Below are positions 14,568-28,995 of a stretch of DNA of 32,685 nucleotides, piece by piece (the first letter of the stretch is position 1; every line of letters begins with the position of its first letter). The stretch comes from an uncultured Clostridia bacterium (GTDB lineage: Bacteria; Bacillota; Clostridia; Christensenellales; Aristaeellaceae). The notes under the pieces are model-generated. The model searched no databases and had not been told where the DNA came from. It worked only from the letters and a program-made list of their open reading frames with translations. A program made the translations under genes and the position numbers. Location of the stretch: positions 1-32,685 of the forward strand of contig CAMOVR010000022.1 of assembly GCA_946627565.1 (NCBI GenBank). The letters are read 5' to 3'.

Positions 14568-15329
14568 TCAGGCCTCCTCTGGTTCAGTAAGATTGGGCAT
14601 GGAGCCCACAATGGCCAGGTTGCCGGTTACGGTGGTGAAATGGAGTACCGGCCCGGTTTCCTGGATGGATACGTTCCGTGTCAGGAGTCTGCCTGTCACG
14701 GACCTGAGAGATGCGTTGATTTCGGAGAGGGGAACACTCAGATGGGTATCCCCGGTGGTGCTGGTGCCGCTCATTTCCTGGAAGGGCTCGGAAAAACTCA
14801 GTTCCATGGAGCCGGAAACGGTGGAACAGCGGAACCGTTCACAGGCAAGGCTGCTGGCCATGATATTGCCGGTGACCGTGGAGAGCCGGATGTCCTTGAC
14901 CTGCGCGCTTTCCAGGAGAAGAATGCCGGACATGGCATGCAGGCTGCAGGTGATGCAGGTGATGTTTGTCGCCCGGATATGGCCGGATACCGTGCTGGCA
15001 TTAAGGTCCGTTCCGGAAAAGGTATTGATGGAGATCATGCCGGACTGGCTCTTCATCTCCAGCGCACCTTTCCAGGACCTGGGCAGACGGAGAATGGTCT
15101 GCATCCAGGCAGGGCTTACCAGGTTGGGGACCCGGTCCCGTATGGGCATGGACATGGAAAGTCTGCCGCCGTTCCACTCCAGCTGCAGAAGGCTTACGGA
15201 TTCATCATCACCGGAGATGAGAAGCTGTATGTCTTCCACATCACAGGACTGGACGTCAATGCTGGAGCGCACCATATCAAAGACGATGGAATGTGTATCC
15301 ACCGAGGGAAAGGATTCGTTACGGTTCAA
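14568..15329 (-). CDS. DUF4097-like beta-repeat protein of unknown function
   Basis: A protein of about 253 residues built mainly from repeats of roughly 18-22 residues with a Ser/Thr-Val-(T/S)-G core: ASTVSGHIRA, LSTVTGNIMA, CSTVSGSMEL, LRSVTGRLLT and FTTVTGNLAI. This pattern is typical of the DUF4097 putative adhesin group, thought to form a right-handed beta-helix. No signal peptide, membrane helix or wall anchor is visible, so an exported adhesin role is doubtful and a cytoplasmic scaffold is equally possible. The start is set at TTG 15329, which has AGAGGTG six bases upstream; ATG 15359 is in frame but lacks a ribosome binding site. It follows parC by 52 bases and its stop abuts ybaB. 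Confidence 0.7.
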   Translation of the reverse strand: MNRNESFPSVDTHSIVFDMVRSSIDVQSCDVEDIQLLISGDDESVSLLQLEWNGGRLSMSMPIRDRVPNLVSPAWMQTILRLPRSWKGALEMKSQSGMISINTFSGTDLNASTVSGHIRATNITCITCSLHAMSGILLLESAQVKDIRLSTVTGNIMASSLACERFRCSTVSGSMELSFSEPFQEMSGTSTTGDTHLSVPLSEINASLRSVTGRLLTRNVSIQETGPVLHFTTVTGNLAIVGSMPNLTEPEEA

Positions 15330-15381
15330 GTCTGTCACCTCTTTGCAGAATCTTACCATGTTTGCATGATCCGCGCAACGA

Positions 15382-17844
15382 TCAGCAGGGCAGCAGGTCC
15401 ATGCCGGTGACCACATCGTCAAAGAGGGCATCCACCTGCATGTAGCCGGATCCGCTCAGGCTCTGTACGGCAATATCGCTGACAGGAACCAGGACGGAAG
15501 CGCTCTTTGCCCGGTGCACCAGGACGCTCCAGAGACCTTCTTTCAGGCAGATGGCGCCGGCCAGGCAGCGGCCGTTTGATTTGGTGAGGGGGAAGCAGCG
15601 CACGCCCTTGCCATGGCGGCCCTGACGTTCAAAGAGCATGCCGGGAACGCACTTGAAGTTGCCCCGGTCCGTGCACAGCAGGATATTCCCCTGCATGGGC
15701 ACCTGGCAGGCAAGGATGACTTCGTCCCCGGGCGCAAGGGAGATACCGTACACACCCTTGGAAGAACGGGAAACCACCGGCACCGTATCATAGGCAAAGC
15801 GGATGGACATGGCGGAGCGGGTGATAAGGAGATAGTCGGATTCGGCGTCGGAGGGGAAGACCGCCAGAACCTGGTCGCCCTGGTCCAGTCCCTGGGCCGC
15901 GAAGCGGCGGGACCTGACGTCGAATTCCCCGCAGGCTGTCCGTTTGATTTTTCCAAGCTTTGTGACAAAGACCAGATCGGGCATGGACGCCAGCTGAGGT
16001 GCGGGGGCGCACAGGACATAGACGGGTTCTTCGCCGTCCTCAAGGCCCGGAAGAATGCCTGCCAGCTGCTGGCCCCGGTCTCTGGGCTTGCACTCGTTGA
16101 CGCTGCCGACTTTCAGGGAGAAACAATTGCCCAGGTTGGTGAAAATGAGCAGTGTCTCATCTGTGCGGGTGTTGAAGAGGTAACGGGCGGATTCCTTGAA
16201 ATCCTCCTGGGCAGAGGGCAGAGGCGTCTTGCGGTACAGCTGGGGCTGCATGCGCTTGAGCTGGCCGCTCTGGGTGAGGGCCAGAACCGCTTCCTCGGCC
16301 TGTGCTTTCTCTTCCACGGGGCTGATGGCCACGTCACTGACCTTTTCAATGGTGGTGCGCCGCTGGTCTGCATATTCCCTGCTGATTTCTTCCAGCTCGT
16401 CCCGGATGACCCGCATCAGCTTCTTTTCGCTTTCCAGGATCCCCCGGAGTTTACGGACCAGTTTCTGGATTTCCTCGTATTCCCTGCGCAGGGCCAGGAT
16501 CTCCAGATTGGTCAGGCGCTGCAGGCGCATGTCCAGGATGGCCTGGGCCTGAATTTCATCCAGACCGAAGGATGCCATCAGGGCGTCTCTGGCCTCTTTG
16601 GGGTTCTTGCTGGCCCGGATGAGGCGTATGACCTCGTCCAGGTTGTCCACGGCCACCATGAGGCCTTCCAGGATATGAGCACGGGCTTCGGCCTGTTTCA
16701 GGTCATAGCGGGTGCGCTTTTCCACCACGTCCTTCTGGTGCTTCAGGAAATAGCTGATCATGGTCTTCAGGCCCATCTGGACGGGCTTGCCGTCGGCGAT
16801 GGCCACCATGTTGACACCAAAGGTCACCTGAAGATCAGAGTACTTGTAAAGATAGGCCAGGATCTTCTGCGGGTCCACGTCACGCTTCAGCTCGATGACA
16901 GCCCGCATGCCCTCCCGGTCGGACTCGTCCCGGATATCATAAATGCCGCTGAGCTGGGATTTCTTTTCCTCCGTCAGCTGCTGGATCTTGGCCAGCATCT
17001 GGGCCTTGTTCACCTGATAGGGAACCTCATTGATCACCAGCAGCTTTCTGCCGTTGGTTCCGTCCTCCACATGCACCCTGGCCCGCAGGGAAAGCTTGGA
17101 GCGTCCGGTCTCATAGCCCAGACGGATCTCTTCGTTGTCCACCAGCACACCGCCGGTGGGGAAGTCCGGCCCGGGGATGATTTTCATCAGGTCATCCAGG
17201 GAGATGTCCGGGTCGTCGATCATGGCAATGCAGGCCTGGATGGCTTCCCCCAGGTTATGGGGAGGAATGTTGGTGGCCAGGCCCACGGCGATGCCGCTGG
17301 CACCATTGACCAGAAGATTGGGGAAACGGGCGGGGAGGATATCCGGCTCCTTGAGGGAGTCGTCAAAGTTCAGGGAAAAGGAAACCGTGTCCTTGTCAAT
17401 GTCCCTGAGCATCTGCAGGGCCAGAGGGGTCATACGGGCTTCCGTATACCTCATGGCCGCCGCACTGTCGCCGTCGATGGAACCAAAGTTGCCGTGGCCG
17501 TCCACCATGGGGCCCCGCATGGTGAAGTCCTGGGCCATACGCACCAGGGCGTCATAGACGGAGGAGTCGCCATGGGGATGGTATTTACCCAGACAGTCGC
17601 CCACAATACGGGCGCACTTGCGGTGGGGCTTGTCCGGGGTGGTGCCCAGTTCCATCATGGTATAGAGGATACGGCGCTGGACGGGCTTGAGACCGTCTTC
17701 CACCCTGGGCAGGGCACGTTCCAGAATGACGTGCTCAGCGTAGGGCATCATGGAGTTGTGCATGACTTCTTCCATGGTCATGGGAAGAATCCGGCTGGGA
17801 TCATCCTTGACGATGGGCTTGTCTTCCTGCTTCTTCTTGGGCAC
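15382..17844 (-). CDS. parC: Type IIA DNA topoisomerase subunit A, ParC-like (GyrA/ParC family)
   Basis: An 820-residue DNA breakage-reunion subunit. The catalytic tyrosine is Tyr133 in [10 protein letters not shown]. The quinolone-determining region reads [21 protein letters not shown], with the key positions as Ser94 and Asp98 (equivalents of GyrA Ser83/Asp87), the susceptible residues. The C-terminal beta-pinwheel is present, but where a gyrase would carry a GyrA box (QRRGGKG-like) the sequence reads [15 protein letters not shown], so wrapping activity is unlikely and topoisomerase IV is favoured. The N-terminal [30 protein letters not shown] segment is of the clostridial ParC type. The start is GTG, with GGGAGGTG upstream. 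The parE stop lies two bases upstream. Automatic pipelines may name it GyrA. Confidence 0.88.
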   Translation of the reverse strand: MPKKKQEDKPIVKDDPSRILPMTMEEVMHNSMMPYAEHVILERALPRVEDGLKPVQRRILYTMMELGTTPDKPHRKCARIVGDCLGKYHPHGDSSVYDALVRMAQDFTMRGPMVDGHGNFGSIDGDSAAAMRYTEARMTPLALQMLRDIDKDTVSFSLNFDDSLKEPDILPARFPNLLVNGASGIAVGLATNIPPHNLGEAIQACIAMIDDPDISLDDLMKIIPGPDFPTGGVLVDNEEIRLGYETGRSKLSLRARVHVEDGTNGRKLLVINEVPYQVNKAQMLAKIQQLTEEKKSQLSGIYDIRDESDREGMRAVIELKRDVDPQKILAYLYKYSDLQVTFGVNMVAIADGKPVQMGLKTMISYFLKHQKDVVEKRTRYDLKQAEARAHILEGLMVAVDNLDEVIRLIRASKNPKEARDALMASFGLDEIQAQAILDMRLQRLTNLEILALRREYEEIQKLVRKLRGILESEKKLMRVIRDELEEISREYADQRRTTIEKVSDVAISPVEEKAQAEEAVLALTQSGQLKRMQPQLYRKTPLPSAQEDFKESARYLFNTRTDETLLIFTNLGNCFSLKVGSVNECKPRDRGQQLAGILPGLEDGEEPVYVLCAPAPQLASMPDLVFVTKLGKIKRTACGEFDVRSRRFAAQGLDQGDQVLAVFPSDAESDYLLITRSAMSIRFAYDTVPVVSRSSKGVYGISLAPGDEVILACQVPMQGNILLCTDRGNFKCVPGMLFERQGRHGKGVRCFPLTKSNGRCLAGAICLKEGLWSVLVHRAKSASVLVPVSDIAVQSLSGSGYMQVDALFDDVVTGMDLLPC

Positions 17845-17846
17845 GA

Positions 17847-19820
17847 TCAGGCACCTCCCTGCTGCTGCGGCGGAAGTTCAAAGTCATCATGATGATTGAA
17901 GTCCGCATGTTCCTGAATGTAATTGCGGCGGGGCTCCACCTTGTCGCCCATGAGAATGGTGACAAGCCGGTCTGCCTGGGCTGCGTCATCAATGGTAACC
18001 TGTGTCAGCTTGCGCTGGGACGGGTCCATGGTGGTCTCCCAGAGCTGTTCCGGGTTCATCTCGCCAAGACCCTTGTAACGCTGCAGCGTATACCCCTTGC
18101 CCGCCTTCTTCGTCATGCTGTCCAGTTCCTTGTCATCATAGGCGTACCAGACATGATTGCCTTTCTGGACGCGGTACAGGGGCGGCATGCCGATATAGAC
18201 ATGGCCGGCGGTGATGAGGTCCTTCATGTACCGGAAAAAGAAGGTCAGCAGGATGGCACGGATGTGCGCACCGTCCTGGTCAGCATCCGAAAGAATGATG
18301 ACCTTGTGGTACTTGAGGGTGGAGAGGGTAAAGTTTTCGTCAATGGAGGTGCCCAGGGCGGTGATGAGGGAGCGGAACTCCTCATTGCTGAGCACCTGGT
18401 CCAGACGCTTCTTTTCCGCGTTCAGGGGCTTGCCGCGAAGGGGCAGGATGGCCTGGAAACGGCTGTCCCGGCCCTGCTTGGCGCTGCCGCCTGCGGAATC
18501 GCCTTCCACAATGAACAGTTCGTTGTCCACGGGATTGCGTCCCCGGGCGGAAGCCAGCTTGCCCACCAGGGGCGTGGCATCCAGTGAACTGGTTTTCCTG
18601 GCGTTGTCCCGGGTCTTCCTGGCGGCTTCCCGCACTGCGGCAGCCTTGACGGCCTTGGCCAGGATCTTTCCCGCAAGCTCGGCGTTTTTCAGGTTGTCCA
18701 GCCAGTCAATGAGCTTTTCCGAGGTCAGGGACTCCACAATGGGGCGTACTTCGCTGTTGCCGAGTCTCCCCTTGGTCTGACCCTCGAACTGGGGAACCTT
18801 GACCATGACCGTCAGGACACAGGTGAGACCCTCGCGGAAATCTTCACCGCCCAGATTGGCATCCTTTTCCTTCAGCACGCCGATGCGGCGGGCGTAATCG
18901 TTAAGCACCTTGGTAAAAGCGCTCTTGAAGCCCGTCTCATGGGTGCCGCCCTCGGGGGTAGGAATGTTGTTGACATAGGAGAACAGAGATTCGGTATAGC
19001 CGTCATTGTACTGGATGGCCGTACGGAAGATGACATCGTCCTTCTGGCCTTCCAGGTAAATCACGTCTTCCTGCAGCGCGGTCTTATCGGCGTTGAGGTA
19101 CCGGACGTAGTCAATGATGCCCCCCTCATAATGGAAGACCCGATCACGCTTCTGGGGATCCTGGACCCGCTCATCCTTCAGGGTAATTCTGATGCCGCGG
19201 TTCAGATAGGCCAGTTCCTGAAGACGGCGTGCCACGGTATCCGCATTGAAGGTCACGTCCTCAAAAATGGAAGGGTCGGGCTGGAAGCGAACCAGTGTGC
19301 CCTTTCTGCGGGTGTTGCCCAGAACCTCCAGGGGCCCGGTGGGCTCGCCTGCCAGGATCTTGCCTGTTACAGGATCTGCGCTGGAGGTGAAGGACATGCG
19401 GTAATGCGTCCAGTTCAGGAAGACATCCACGGTAAGCCAGGTGCTCAGGGCATTGACCACGGAAGCACCGACACCGTGCAGACCACCGGAGTAGGCATAA
19501 TTCTCGTTGTTGAATTTGCCGCCTGCGTGAAGCTTTGTGTAGATCACCTGCACACCGGGGATGCCCAGGACAGGATGAAGGTCCACAGGGATGCCGCGAC
19601 CGTTGTCAAAAACGGAAGCGGAGCCGTCCGTGTGAAGGGTTACATCCACTTCATCGGCAAAACCGTTGCTGGCTTCGTCAATGGCGTTATCCACGATTTC
19701 CCACAGCAGGTGATGGAGACCACGGGTGCCGGTGGTTCCGATGTACATACCCGGCCGCATGCGGACAGCTTCCAGGCCTTCGAGCACCTGAATATGACCG
19801 GCATCATAATTCTGTTGCAT
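17847..19820 (-). CDS. parE: Type IIA DNA topoisomerase subunit B, ParE-like (GyrB/ParE family)
   Basis: A 657-residue ATPase subunit that powers decatenation or relaxation with its partner. The GHKL ATP site includes [10 protein letters not shown] with Asn45, the [10 protein letters not shown] loop (71-80) and the lid [15 protein letters not shown] (112-126). The Toprim domain has [14 protein letters not shown] with Glu439 and the [11 protein letters not shown] Asp cluster (511-520). The sequence after it, [13 protein letters not shown], is ParE-like; GyrB usually has a DADVDG form there. ATG 19820 is chosen because GAGGAG lies six bases upstream; a TTG at 19838 has no such site. The upstream DNA is AT-rich with a TATATT box, but no good -35 was seen. 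It is the first gene of the run that ends with galM. Confidence 0.9.
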   Translation of the reverse strand: MQQNYDAGHIQVLEGLEAVRMRPGMYIGTTGTRGLHHLLWEIVDNAIDEASNGFADEVDVTLHTDGSASVFDNGRGIPVDLHPVLGIPGVQVIYTKLHAGGKFNNENYAYSGGLHGVGASVVNALSTWLTVDVFLNWTHYRMSFTSSADPVTGKILAGEPTGPLEVLGNTRRKGTLVRFQPDPSIFEDVTFNADTVARRLQELAYLNRGIRITLKDERVQDPQKRDRVFHYEGGIIDYVRYLNADKTALQEDVIYLEGQKDDVIFRTAIQYNDGYTESLFSYVNNIPTPEGGTHETGFKSAFTKVLNDYARRIGVLKEKDANLGGEDFREGLTCVLTVMVKVPQFEGQTKGRLGNSEVRPIVESLTSEKLIDWLDNLKNAELAGKILAKAVKAAAVREAARKTRDNARKTSSLDATPLVGKLASARGRNPVDNELFIVEGDSAGGSAKQGRDSRFQAILPLRGKPLNAEKKRLDQVLSNEEFRSLITALGTSIDENFTLSTLKYHKVIILSDADQDGAHIRAILLTFFFRYMKDLITAGHVYIGMPPLYRVQKGNHVWYAYDDKELDSMTKKAGKGYTLQRYKGLGEMNPEQLWETTMDPSQRKLTQVTIDDAAQADRLVTILMGDKVEPRRNYIQEHADFNHHDDFELPPQQQGGA

Positions 19821-19924
19821 TCTGTTCTCCTCGTACAAATAAAAATCTCATCAATATAAATCAATCAAGGTCAGAAAAAACGAAAAGGGCAGGCGTATTG
19901 TAAAACAGGGAAGGATGTATCAGG

Positions 19925-19952
19925 AAACGGAGGAGCCACATCGGCCCCTCCG
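19925..19952 (-). terminator. Terminator after rpoC
   Basis: CGGAGGAGCC (19928-19937) and GGCCCCTCCG (19943-19952) pair over ten bases (one G-U on the minus-strand RNA) with a five-base loop, ten bases after the rpoC stop. Only three T residues follow directly, so termination may be partial and some rpoBC transcripts may run into parE. Confidence 0.65.
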
Positions 19953-19962
19953 CTTTGGCTGA

Positions 19963-23601
<3,639 letters not shown>

Positions 23602-23639
23602 AAGGGTTCACGCTCCCTCCATAGACAGGTCGACATGTA

Positions 23640-26600
23640 TTACTCATCCAAATCATTCTGGTCAAAGTTCAGGTCAAGGGTCATCATATTGGACTCGATA
23701 TCCTCGTCCTCATCCAGCGAGAAGTCTTCCGCGGTATACTCCTTCTCCACGGCATCCTCGTATTCTTCGTGCGGGAAGTCCACGGGAGCGGGTTCGGAAG
23801 CAGGTTCGGGGAGGTCTTCGCGAAGAACGGGTTCGGAGGAGACGGTATCGTCCGGATCCAGCTCGGGGATCTCAATGACGTTCTTGTCAGCATCCAGCAC
23901 CCGGATATCCAGGCACAGGGCCTGCAGTTCCTTGACCAGCACCTTGAAGGACTCAGGCACACCGGGGGCAGGGATGTTCTGTCCCTTGACAATAGCCTCA
24001 TAGGTCTTGACACGTCCCACGGTATCGTCGGACTTGAAGGTGAGAATTTCCTGCAGGGTATTGGCAGCGCCGTAGGCTTCCAGAGCCCAGACTTCCATTT
24101 CGCCGAAACGCTGGCCGCCGAACTGGGCCTTGCCGCCCAGAGGCTGCTGCGTGACCAGGGAGTAGGGACCGGTGGAACGGGCATGCATCTTGTCGTCCAC
24201 CAGGTGGTGGAGCTTGAGGAAGTACATGATGCCCACGGTGACGCGGTGTTCGAAGGCGTCGCCGGTGCGGCCGTCATAGACGGTGAACTTGCCGTCTTCG
24301 TCCATACCGGCTTTCTTCAGCAGTTCAGTGATATCGTTGTAGGTGGCACCGTCAAAGACGGGGGTGGCAATGTGCCAGCCCAGGGCTTTGGCAGCCATGC
24401 CCAGATGGACTTCAAGAACCTGGCCGATGTTCATACGGGAAGGCACGCCCATGGGGTTGAGCACGATCTGCAGCGGTGTGCCGTCGGGCAGGAAGGGCAT
24501 ATCCTCTTCACGGAGAATGCGGGACACAACACCCTTGTTGCCGTGGCGTCCGGCCATCTTGTCGCCCACCTGGATCTTACGCTTCTGGGCGATGTAAACC
24601 CGGACCATCTTGTTGACACCGGGGGCCAGCTCATCCTTGTTCTCGCGGGTAAAGATCTTCACGTCCACCACAATGCCGCCCTCGCCGTGGGGAACGCGCA
24701 GGGAAGTATCACGGACTTCCCTGGACTTCTCGCCGAAGATGGCACGCAGGAGGCGGTCTTCTGCGGTCAGGTCCGTTTCACCCTTGGGGGAAACCTTGCC
24801 CACCAGGATGTCGCCGGGTCTGACTTCGGCACCGATGCGGATGATGCCGTCTTCATCAAGATCCTTGACGGCGTCGTCACCCACATTGGGAATGTCCCTG
24901 GTGATTTCTTCCGGACCCTGCTTGGTTTCGCGGGCCTCGGATTCCTGGGACTCGATGTGGATGGAGGTGTAGATGTCCTGCTGGACCAGCTTTTCGTTGA
25001 GCAGGACGGCGTCCTCGTAGTTATAGCCTTCCCAGGTCATAAAGCCGATGAGGGCGTTGCGGCCAAGGCCGATCTCACCCATTTCCGTGCTGGGACCGTC
25101 TGCCAGAAGATCGCCCTTGGCAATCTTCTGACCCTGGGAGACCACGGGGCGCTGGTTGATGCATGTGCCCTGGTTGGAACGGGCAAACTTGGTGAGACGG
25201 TAGGTGTGGTGTTCGCCGATCTCGTCGCGGATGACAATGTGATCGCCGTCCACCTTCTCAACAACACCGTCTTCCTTGGCCAGCACGCACACGCCGGAGT
25301 CATGGCCGGCCCGGTATTCCATACCGGTGCCCACAATGGGCGCTTCAGGAACCAGGAGCGGAACAGCCTGACGCTGCATGTTGGAACCCATCAGAGCGCG
25401 GGTGGCGTCGTCGTTTTCCAGGAAGGGAACCATGGCCGTGGCCACGGAAACCACCTGACGGGGGCTGACGTCGATGAAGTCCACGCGGTTGGCGGGTACC
25501 TGAATGATGTCGGAACGGTCACGCACCATGACCATGCTGTTCTGGAAGGTGCCGTCCTCGTTGAGTTTCTCATGGGCCGTGCCGATCTTGTAGTGGTCTT
25601 CCTGATCGGCAGTCATATATACGATTTCATCGGTTACCCGGGCGTGCTCCTTGTCCACCTTGCGGTAAGGCGCCTCGATAAAACCGTAGGGATTGATGCG
25701 GGCGTAGCTGGCCAGAGAACCGATCAGGCCGATGTTGGGACCTTCAGGGGTTTCAATGGGACAGATACGGGCATAATGGCTGTAATGCACGTCGCGCACT
25801 TCGAAGGAAGCACGGTCGCGGTTCAGACCGCCGGGGCCCAGAGCGGACAGACGCCGCTTGTGGGTCAGCTCAGCCAGGGGGTTGGGCTGGTCCATAAACT
25901 GGGAGAGCTGGGAAGAACCGAAGAATTCCTTGATGGCGGCAGAAACGGGGCGGATGTTGATCAGGTCGCCGGGACGGACGTCTACGGCATCCTGAATGGC
26001 CATGCGCTCGCGCACCACGCGCTCAAGGCGGCTCATGCCGATGCGGATCTGGTTCTGCAGCAGCTCGCCCACAGAGCGAAGACGGCGGTTGCCCAGATGG
26101 TCGATGTCATCCGTGTTTCCGATTCCATGGGGCAGGCCCACCATATAGGATATGGAGGCCACCATATCATCGGGGATGATGTGCTTGGGCATGAGGCGGG
26201 GAAGATTGAGCCGGATGTTTTCCATCAGGGTGTCCGGGGTGGATTCGTCTACCACCTGCTTGAGCACCGGATAGTAAACCATCTCATTGATGCCGGCATC
26301 TTCAGGATTGAAGGGAAGGTAGAGGGAGGCATCCACAAAGTTGTTGCCCACAACCCTGCGGGTTATGCCGTCCACGGAAATGTCCACCGTGTTGATGGCC
26401 TGGTTCTGAATGTCCCAGGCTGCATCCTCGGTGATGACTTCGCCCTGGGAAACCAGGACTTCACCGGTGGAGGGACTGATGATGTCTTCAACGGAGACAT
26501 GACCTGCAATCCGGCTGGCCAGAGCAAGTTTCTTGTTGAACTTGTAGCGGCCCACCCGCATGAGATCATAGCGCTTGCTGTCGTAGAAATAGGAATCGAA

Positions 26601-27362
26601 CAGTTTGGTGGCGCTTTCCACAGAAGCAGGTTCACCGGGCTTCTGCTTTTTGTAGATCTCGATGAGGCCCTCATCCTGGTTCTGGGCGTTGTCGCCCTTC
26701 TCCAGGGTGGCGTTAAGCCGGGAATCTTCACCCAAAAGGTTCAGAATCTGTTCGTCAGTGCCGTACCCGATGGCGCGCAGCAGAACGGTGATGGGCAGCT
26801 TGCGGTTCCGGTCGATGCGGACCCAGAGCACATCATTGCTGTCCGTCTCATATTCAATCCAGGCACCCCGGTTGGGGATGATCTGGGCGGAATAGAGCTC
26901 CTTGCCGGACTTGTCGCGGCTCATGGTGTAGTATACACCGGGGGATCTGACCAGCTGAGAGACAACAACGCGTTCTGCGCCGTTGATAATGAAGGTTCCG
27001 TTGTCCGTCATGAGAGGGAAATCTCCCATGAATACATCGGATTCCTTGATTTCACCGGTCTCGTGATTGGTCAGGCGGACGAATACTTTCAGGGGAGCGG
27101 CGTATGTCATGTCGCGTTCGCGGCAGCGGTCGATACTGTTTTTAGCTTCTTCAAGAGAGTAGTCGATGAATTCGAGCTTCAGGTTTCCGTTATAGTCTTC
27201 AATAGGTGAAACATCCGACAGAACTTCACGGAGGTCATAATCCAGAAAACGACGGTAAGAGTTTTTCTGTACCTCGATCAGGTTCGGCATCTCCAGAACT
27301 TCGTCAATCGTGGAAAAACTCATGCGGGTCCGAAGTTTTCCCATTTGTACCGCATGCGCCAT
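23640..27362 (-). CDS. rpoB: DNA-directed RNA polymerase subunit beta
   Basis: A 1240-residue beta subunit starting [26 protein letters not shown]. The start is ATG 27362 with AAGGGGTGA upstream; the frame remains open further upstream but that stretch is leader. The rifampicin region reads [20 protein letters not shown] followed by [10 protein letters not shown], with susceptible-type Asp, His and Ser at the three main resistance positions. The conserved [12 protein letters not shown] and [27 protein letters not shown] motifs are intact. The C-terminus extends into an acidic, probably flexible tail rich in Asp/Glu. It has a dedicated strong promoter and no rplJ-rplL upstream, unlike the usual rplKAJL-rpoBC arrangement. 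Confidence 0.98.
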   Translation of the reverse strand: MAHAVQMGKLRTRMSFSTIDEVLEMPNLIEVQKNSYRRFLDYDLREVLSDVSPIEDYNGNLKLEFIDYSLEEAKNSIDRCRERDMTYAAPLKVFVRLTNHETGEIKESDVFMGDFPLMTDNGTFIINGAERVVVSQLVRSPGVYYTMSRDKSGKELYSAQIIPNRGAWIEYETDSNDVLWVRIDRNRKLPITVLLRAIGYGTDEQILNLLGEDSRLNATLEKGDNAQNQDEGLIEIYKKQKPGEPASVESATKLFDSYFYDSKRYDLMRVGRYKFNKKLALASRIAGHVSVEDIISPSTGEVLVSQGEVITEDAAWDIQNQAINTVDISVDGITRRVVGNNFVDASLYLPFNPEDAGINEMVYYPVLKQVVDESTPDTLMENIRLNLPRLMPKHIIPDDMVASISYMVGLPHGIGNTDDIDHLGNRRLRSVGELLQNQIRIGMSRLERVVRERMAIQDAVDVRPGDLINIRPVSAAIKEFFGSSQLSQFMDQPNPLAELTHKRRLSALGPGGLNRDRASFEVRDVHYSHYARICPIETPEGPNIGLIGSLASYARINPYGFIEAPYRKVDKEHARVTDEIVYMTADQEDHYKIGTAHEKLNEDGTFQNSMVMVRDRSDIIQVPANRVDFIDVSPRQVVSVATAMVPFLENDDATRALMGSNMQRQAVPLLVPEAPIVGTGMEYRAGHDSGVCVLAKEDGVVEKVDGDHIVIRDEIGEHHTYRLTKFARSNQGTCINQRPVVSQGQKIAKGDLLADGPSTEMGEIGLGRNALIGFMTWEGYNYEDAVLLNEKLVQQDIYTSIHIESQESEARETKQGPEEITRDIPNVGDDAVKDLDEDGIIRIGAEVRPGDILVGKVSPKGETDLTAEDRLLRAIFGEKSREVRDTSLRVPHGEGGIVVDVKIFTRENKDELAPGVNKMVRVYIAQKRKIQVGDKMAGRHGNKGVVSRILREEDMPFLPDGTPLQIVLNPMGVPSRMNIGQVLEVHLGMAAKALGWHIATPVFDGATYNDITELLKKAGMDEDGKFTVYDGRTGDAFEHRVTVGIMYFLKLHHLVDDKMHARSTGPYSLVTQQPLGGKAQFGGQRFGEMEVWALEAYGAANTLQEILTFKSDDTVGRVKTYEAIVKGQNIPAPGVPESFKVLVKELQALCLDIRVLDADKNVIEIPELDPDDTVSSEPVLREDLPEPASEPAPVDFPHEEYEDAVEKEYTAEDFSLDEDEDIESNMMTLDLNFDQNDLDE

Positions 27363-27508
27363 GAAAGCTATCACCCCTTTGGTAGTCTCGCCAGCATCCA
27401 GATGTCCCCCGGGTTCAGGAAATTTCTGCTTGCTTTTTTCACGGGCACGTTTTACAATAATGCCGTTGACAAAAGGCGAGCAGCAAATTGATACTGACTC
27501 AATTGTAC
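27363..27508 (-). promoter_or_regulatory. rpoB leader (about 140 bases)
   Basis: The predicted transcript runs about 140 bases before the rpoB ATG. AATTGA/TCAATT (27486-27491 and 27499-27504) form a short palindrome at the start site, and GGTGAT-type purines supply the ribosome binding site. CTCGCC and GGCGAG can pair across the leader. No known riboswitch or ribosomal-protein site was recognised. Confidence 0.4.
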
Positions 27509-27537
27509 ATTCTAACAAAAGAATTGAGGTTTGTCAA
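27509..27537 (-). promoter_or_regulatory. Strong promoter of rpoB-rpoC
   Basis: On the minus strand TTGACA (plus-strand 27532-27537) is followed after 17 bases by TAGAAT (27509-27514). The start would be near 27502. The surrounding DNA is notably AT-rich compared with the genes. Confidence 0.88.
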
Positions 27538-27803
27538 ATTTTTGTTGCGCTCTGATATGCGCAATTTTGCACAGGAAGCAGAAGCATTTATTGTGCATAT
27601 TTCACAAAAAGGTAAATCTGGAGGAATATTTGAAAAAGAATCTGCAGATGACACCTGGGTCCAGAGACCGGAACGGTTTCTGTTTCTTCCTATATTATAT
27701 AGCTTCTTCTGCGCTGTCTTTCCAAATGCCATCCGCGCATGCAGCGGGTGAGGGAGAAAAACGGGAAGGGAAAAATGCGGGAAGCAGAGCTGCACACAGA
27801 CAG
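27538..27803 (+). other. Region upstream of the metallo-beta-lactamase-fold lipoprotein gene
   Basis: No independent gene is assured here. A good ribosome binding site GGAGGA (27620-27625) precedes an in-frame TTG at 27630 that could extend the lipoprotein by 58 residues. A second site, GGGAAGGG, precedes ATG 27775, which opens a 14-codon frame ending at 27819 and overlapping the lipoprotein start. A TATATTATATAG segment near 27691 could be a -10 region, but no matching -35 was found. Confidence 0.35.
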
Positions 27804-28724
27804 ATGCGGAAGACTGTGACAGCAGCCCTGCTGGTTTTTTCTTTTCTGCTTCTGTCTGCATGCGGCACGGAGCGTGTGACCGCCGCATCTGCGGAAGAAG
27901 ACCTGACACGTATTGTGGACCAGATCCATTCCACCGATGAAGCGGATCTTGCCTTTGCCTTTGATGAAGGTGCAAAGGTTCTGCGGGTGGCTTTCCCCAG
28001 AATCAAGGAATGCGATGCCTGTCTTGTGACGGACGGTCAGTACAGCATCCTGATTGACTGTGCCACGGAAGAAATGGCCCCAAGCGTTCTGGAAATGCTC
28101 AGGCACCAGGGGATCACGGAACTGGACAGCGTGTACATCACCCATCCGCACCCGGACCACGGAGGTGGGCTGGCCGTGATTGCAGCCGAAGTGCCTGTGG
28201 GGGAGGTCTGGACCTGCTTTGACGATACGGTCACGGCAACCGCATCTGCCATGAAGGAAACCTGCAGTACCCTTGGAATCCCGCTTAGGAAGTACAGGCA
28301 CGGGCACACGTTTTCCGTGGGGGAGGCAGAATTCAGAACCTACGCTCTGGAAGATCCTTCCTATGTAATGAACAACCGTTCGGCTGCCTTCAGGATGCAG
28401 TACGGGAAGGCGGTTATGTTCTTTGCAGCGGACCTGGAACGCCTGGGCCTGAGATGGGTGGGAAAAACGGTAAACTATAAGGAACTGCGTATGGACATCC
28501 TGAAGTACCCGCATCACGGAAAGGATCCCCTGGTGCGGGAATTTTGGCGGCCGGCCCAGCTGCGCTTCACGGTGGTCACCAGCGATTCCACCACCAAACG
28601 GGACGGTAAGGTGGACATAAAGGACAAACGCTGGCCTGCTGCCTTCACCTGGGACGGGGAGATCCTTCTGGAAACCGACGGTGAGACATGGAGGATCAGC
28701 CAGACACCTTATACGCCTCAGTAA
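27804..28724 (+). CDS. Metallo-beta-lactamase-fold lipoprotein (ComEC C-terminal-like hydrolase domain)
   Basis: A 306-residue secreted hydrolase. The N-terminus MRKTVTAALLVFSFLLLSAC is a textbook lipoprotein signal with the lipobox cysteine at position 20, so it should be anchored to the outer face of the membrane. The metallo-beta-lactamase domain has the strand ILIDCATEE, the metal motif THPHPDHGGGL (HxHxDH), MFFAADLERLG in place of the usual LTGD motif, and LKYPHHGKDP, a pattern shared with the C-terminal domain of the DNA-uptake protein ComEC. Its substrate is unknown; extracellular nucleic acid or phosphodiesters are possible. ATG 27804 fits the signal peptide but has no clear ribosome binding site; TTG 27630 is an alternative start. 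It lies between rpoB (divergent) and the str operon. Confidence 0.78.
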   Translation: MRKTVTAALLVFSFLLLSACGTERVTAASAEEDLTRIVDQIHSTDEADLAFAFDEGAKVLRVAFPRIKECDACLVTDGQYSILIDCATEEMAPSVLEMLRHQGITELDSVYITHPHPDHGGGLAVIAAEVPVGEVWTCFDDTVTATASAMKETCSTLGIPLRKYRHGHTFSVGEAEFRTYALEDPSYVMNNRSAAFRMQYGKAVMFFAADLERLGLRWVGKTVNYKELRMDILKYPHHGKDPLVREFWRPAQLRFTVVTSDSTTKRDGKVDIKDKRWPAAFTWDGEILLETDGETWRISQTPYTPQ

Positions 28725-28785
28725 CGGGCGGAAGCATCCCGCCGGTGGTGCCAAAAGACGGCAGGGAATCAAGAAACATACACGG

Positions 28786-28815
28786 AAAGACAGACGGGAA
28801 ACCGCCTGTCTTTTT
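28786..28815 (+). terminator. Terminator after the lipoprotein gene
   Basis: AAAGACAGACGG (28786-28797) and CCGCCTGTCTTT (28802-28813) pair with one A-C mismatch around a GAAA tetraloop and run into TTTTT. It insulates the str operon from the lipoprotein gene. Confidence 0.88.
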
Positions 28816-28891
28816 GCTCGGCGGAACTGCAGGAAGAAAAAAACAAAAGAATCAGGCCGGAAAACCGGCAGGAAAAACCATTTTTCAAGCA

Positions 28892-28920
28892 TTGACAAGG
28901 TTTTTTGATTGTGCTACGAT
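28892..28920 (+). promoter_or_regulatory. Promoter of the str operon
   Basis: TTGACA (28892-28897), 17 bases, then TACGAT (28915-28920), followed by the AT-rich ATAAAAG. Transcription should start near 28927, giving a leader of about 70 bases before the GTG at 28996. Confidence 0.85.
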
Positions 28921-28995
28921 ATAAAAGTTGGAAACAGCACAGGCTTCGTGCGCCTATTTTGCACCGCCTGGCAGTTCCGGAAGGAGGAAGGTCTT

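Noticed and set aside
12501-17892. Long plus-strand open frames opposite galM, recR, the DUF4097-like gene and parC
   Set aside because: Same cause; they cross several well-supported minus-strand genes and match nothing recognisable.
27363-28995. Replication origin between the divergent rpoB and str operons
   Set aside because: The strand switch made this worth testing, but no TTATCCACA-like DnaA boxes, dnaA or dnaN were found. AT-richness is explained by promoters.
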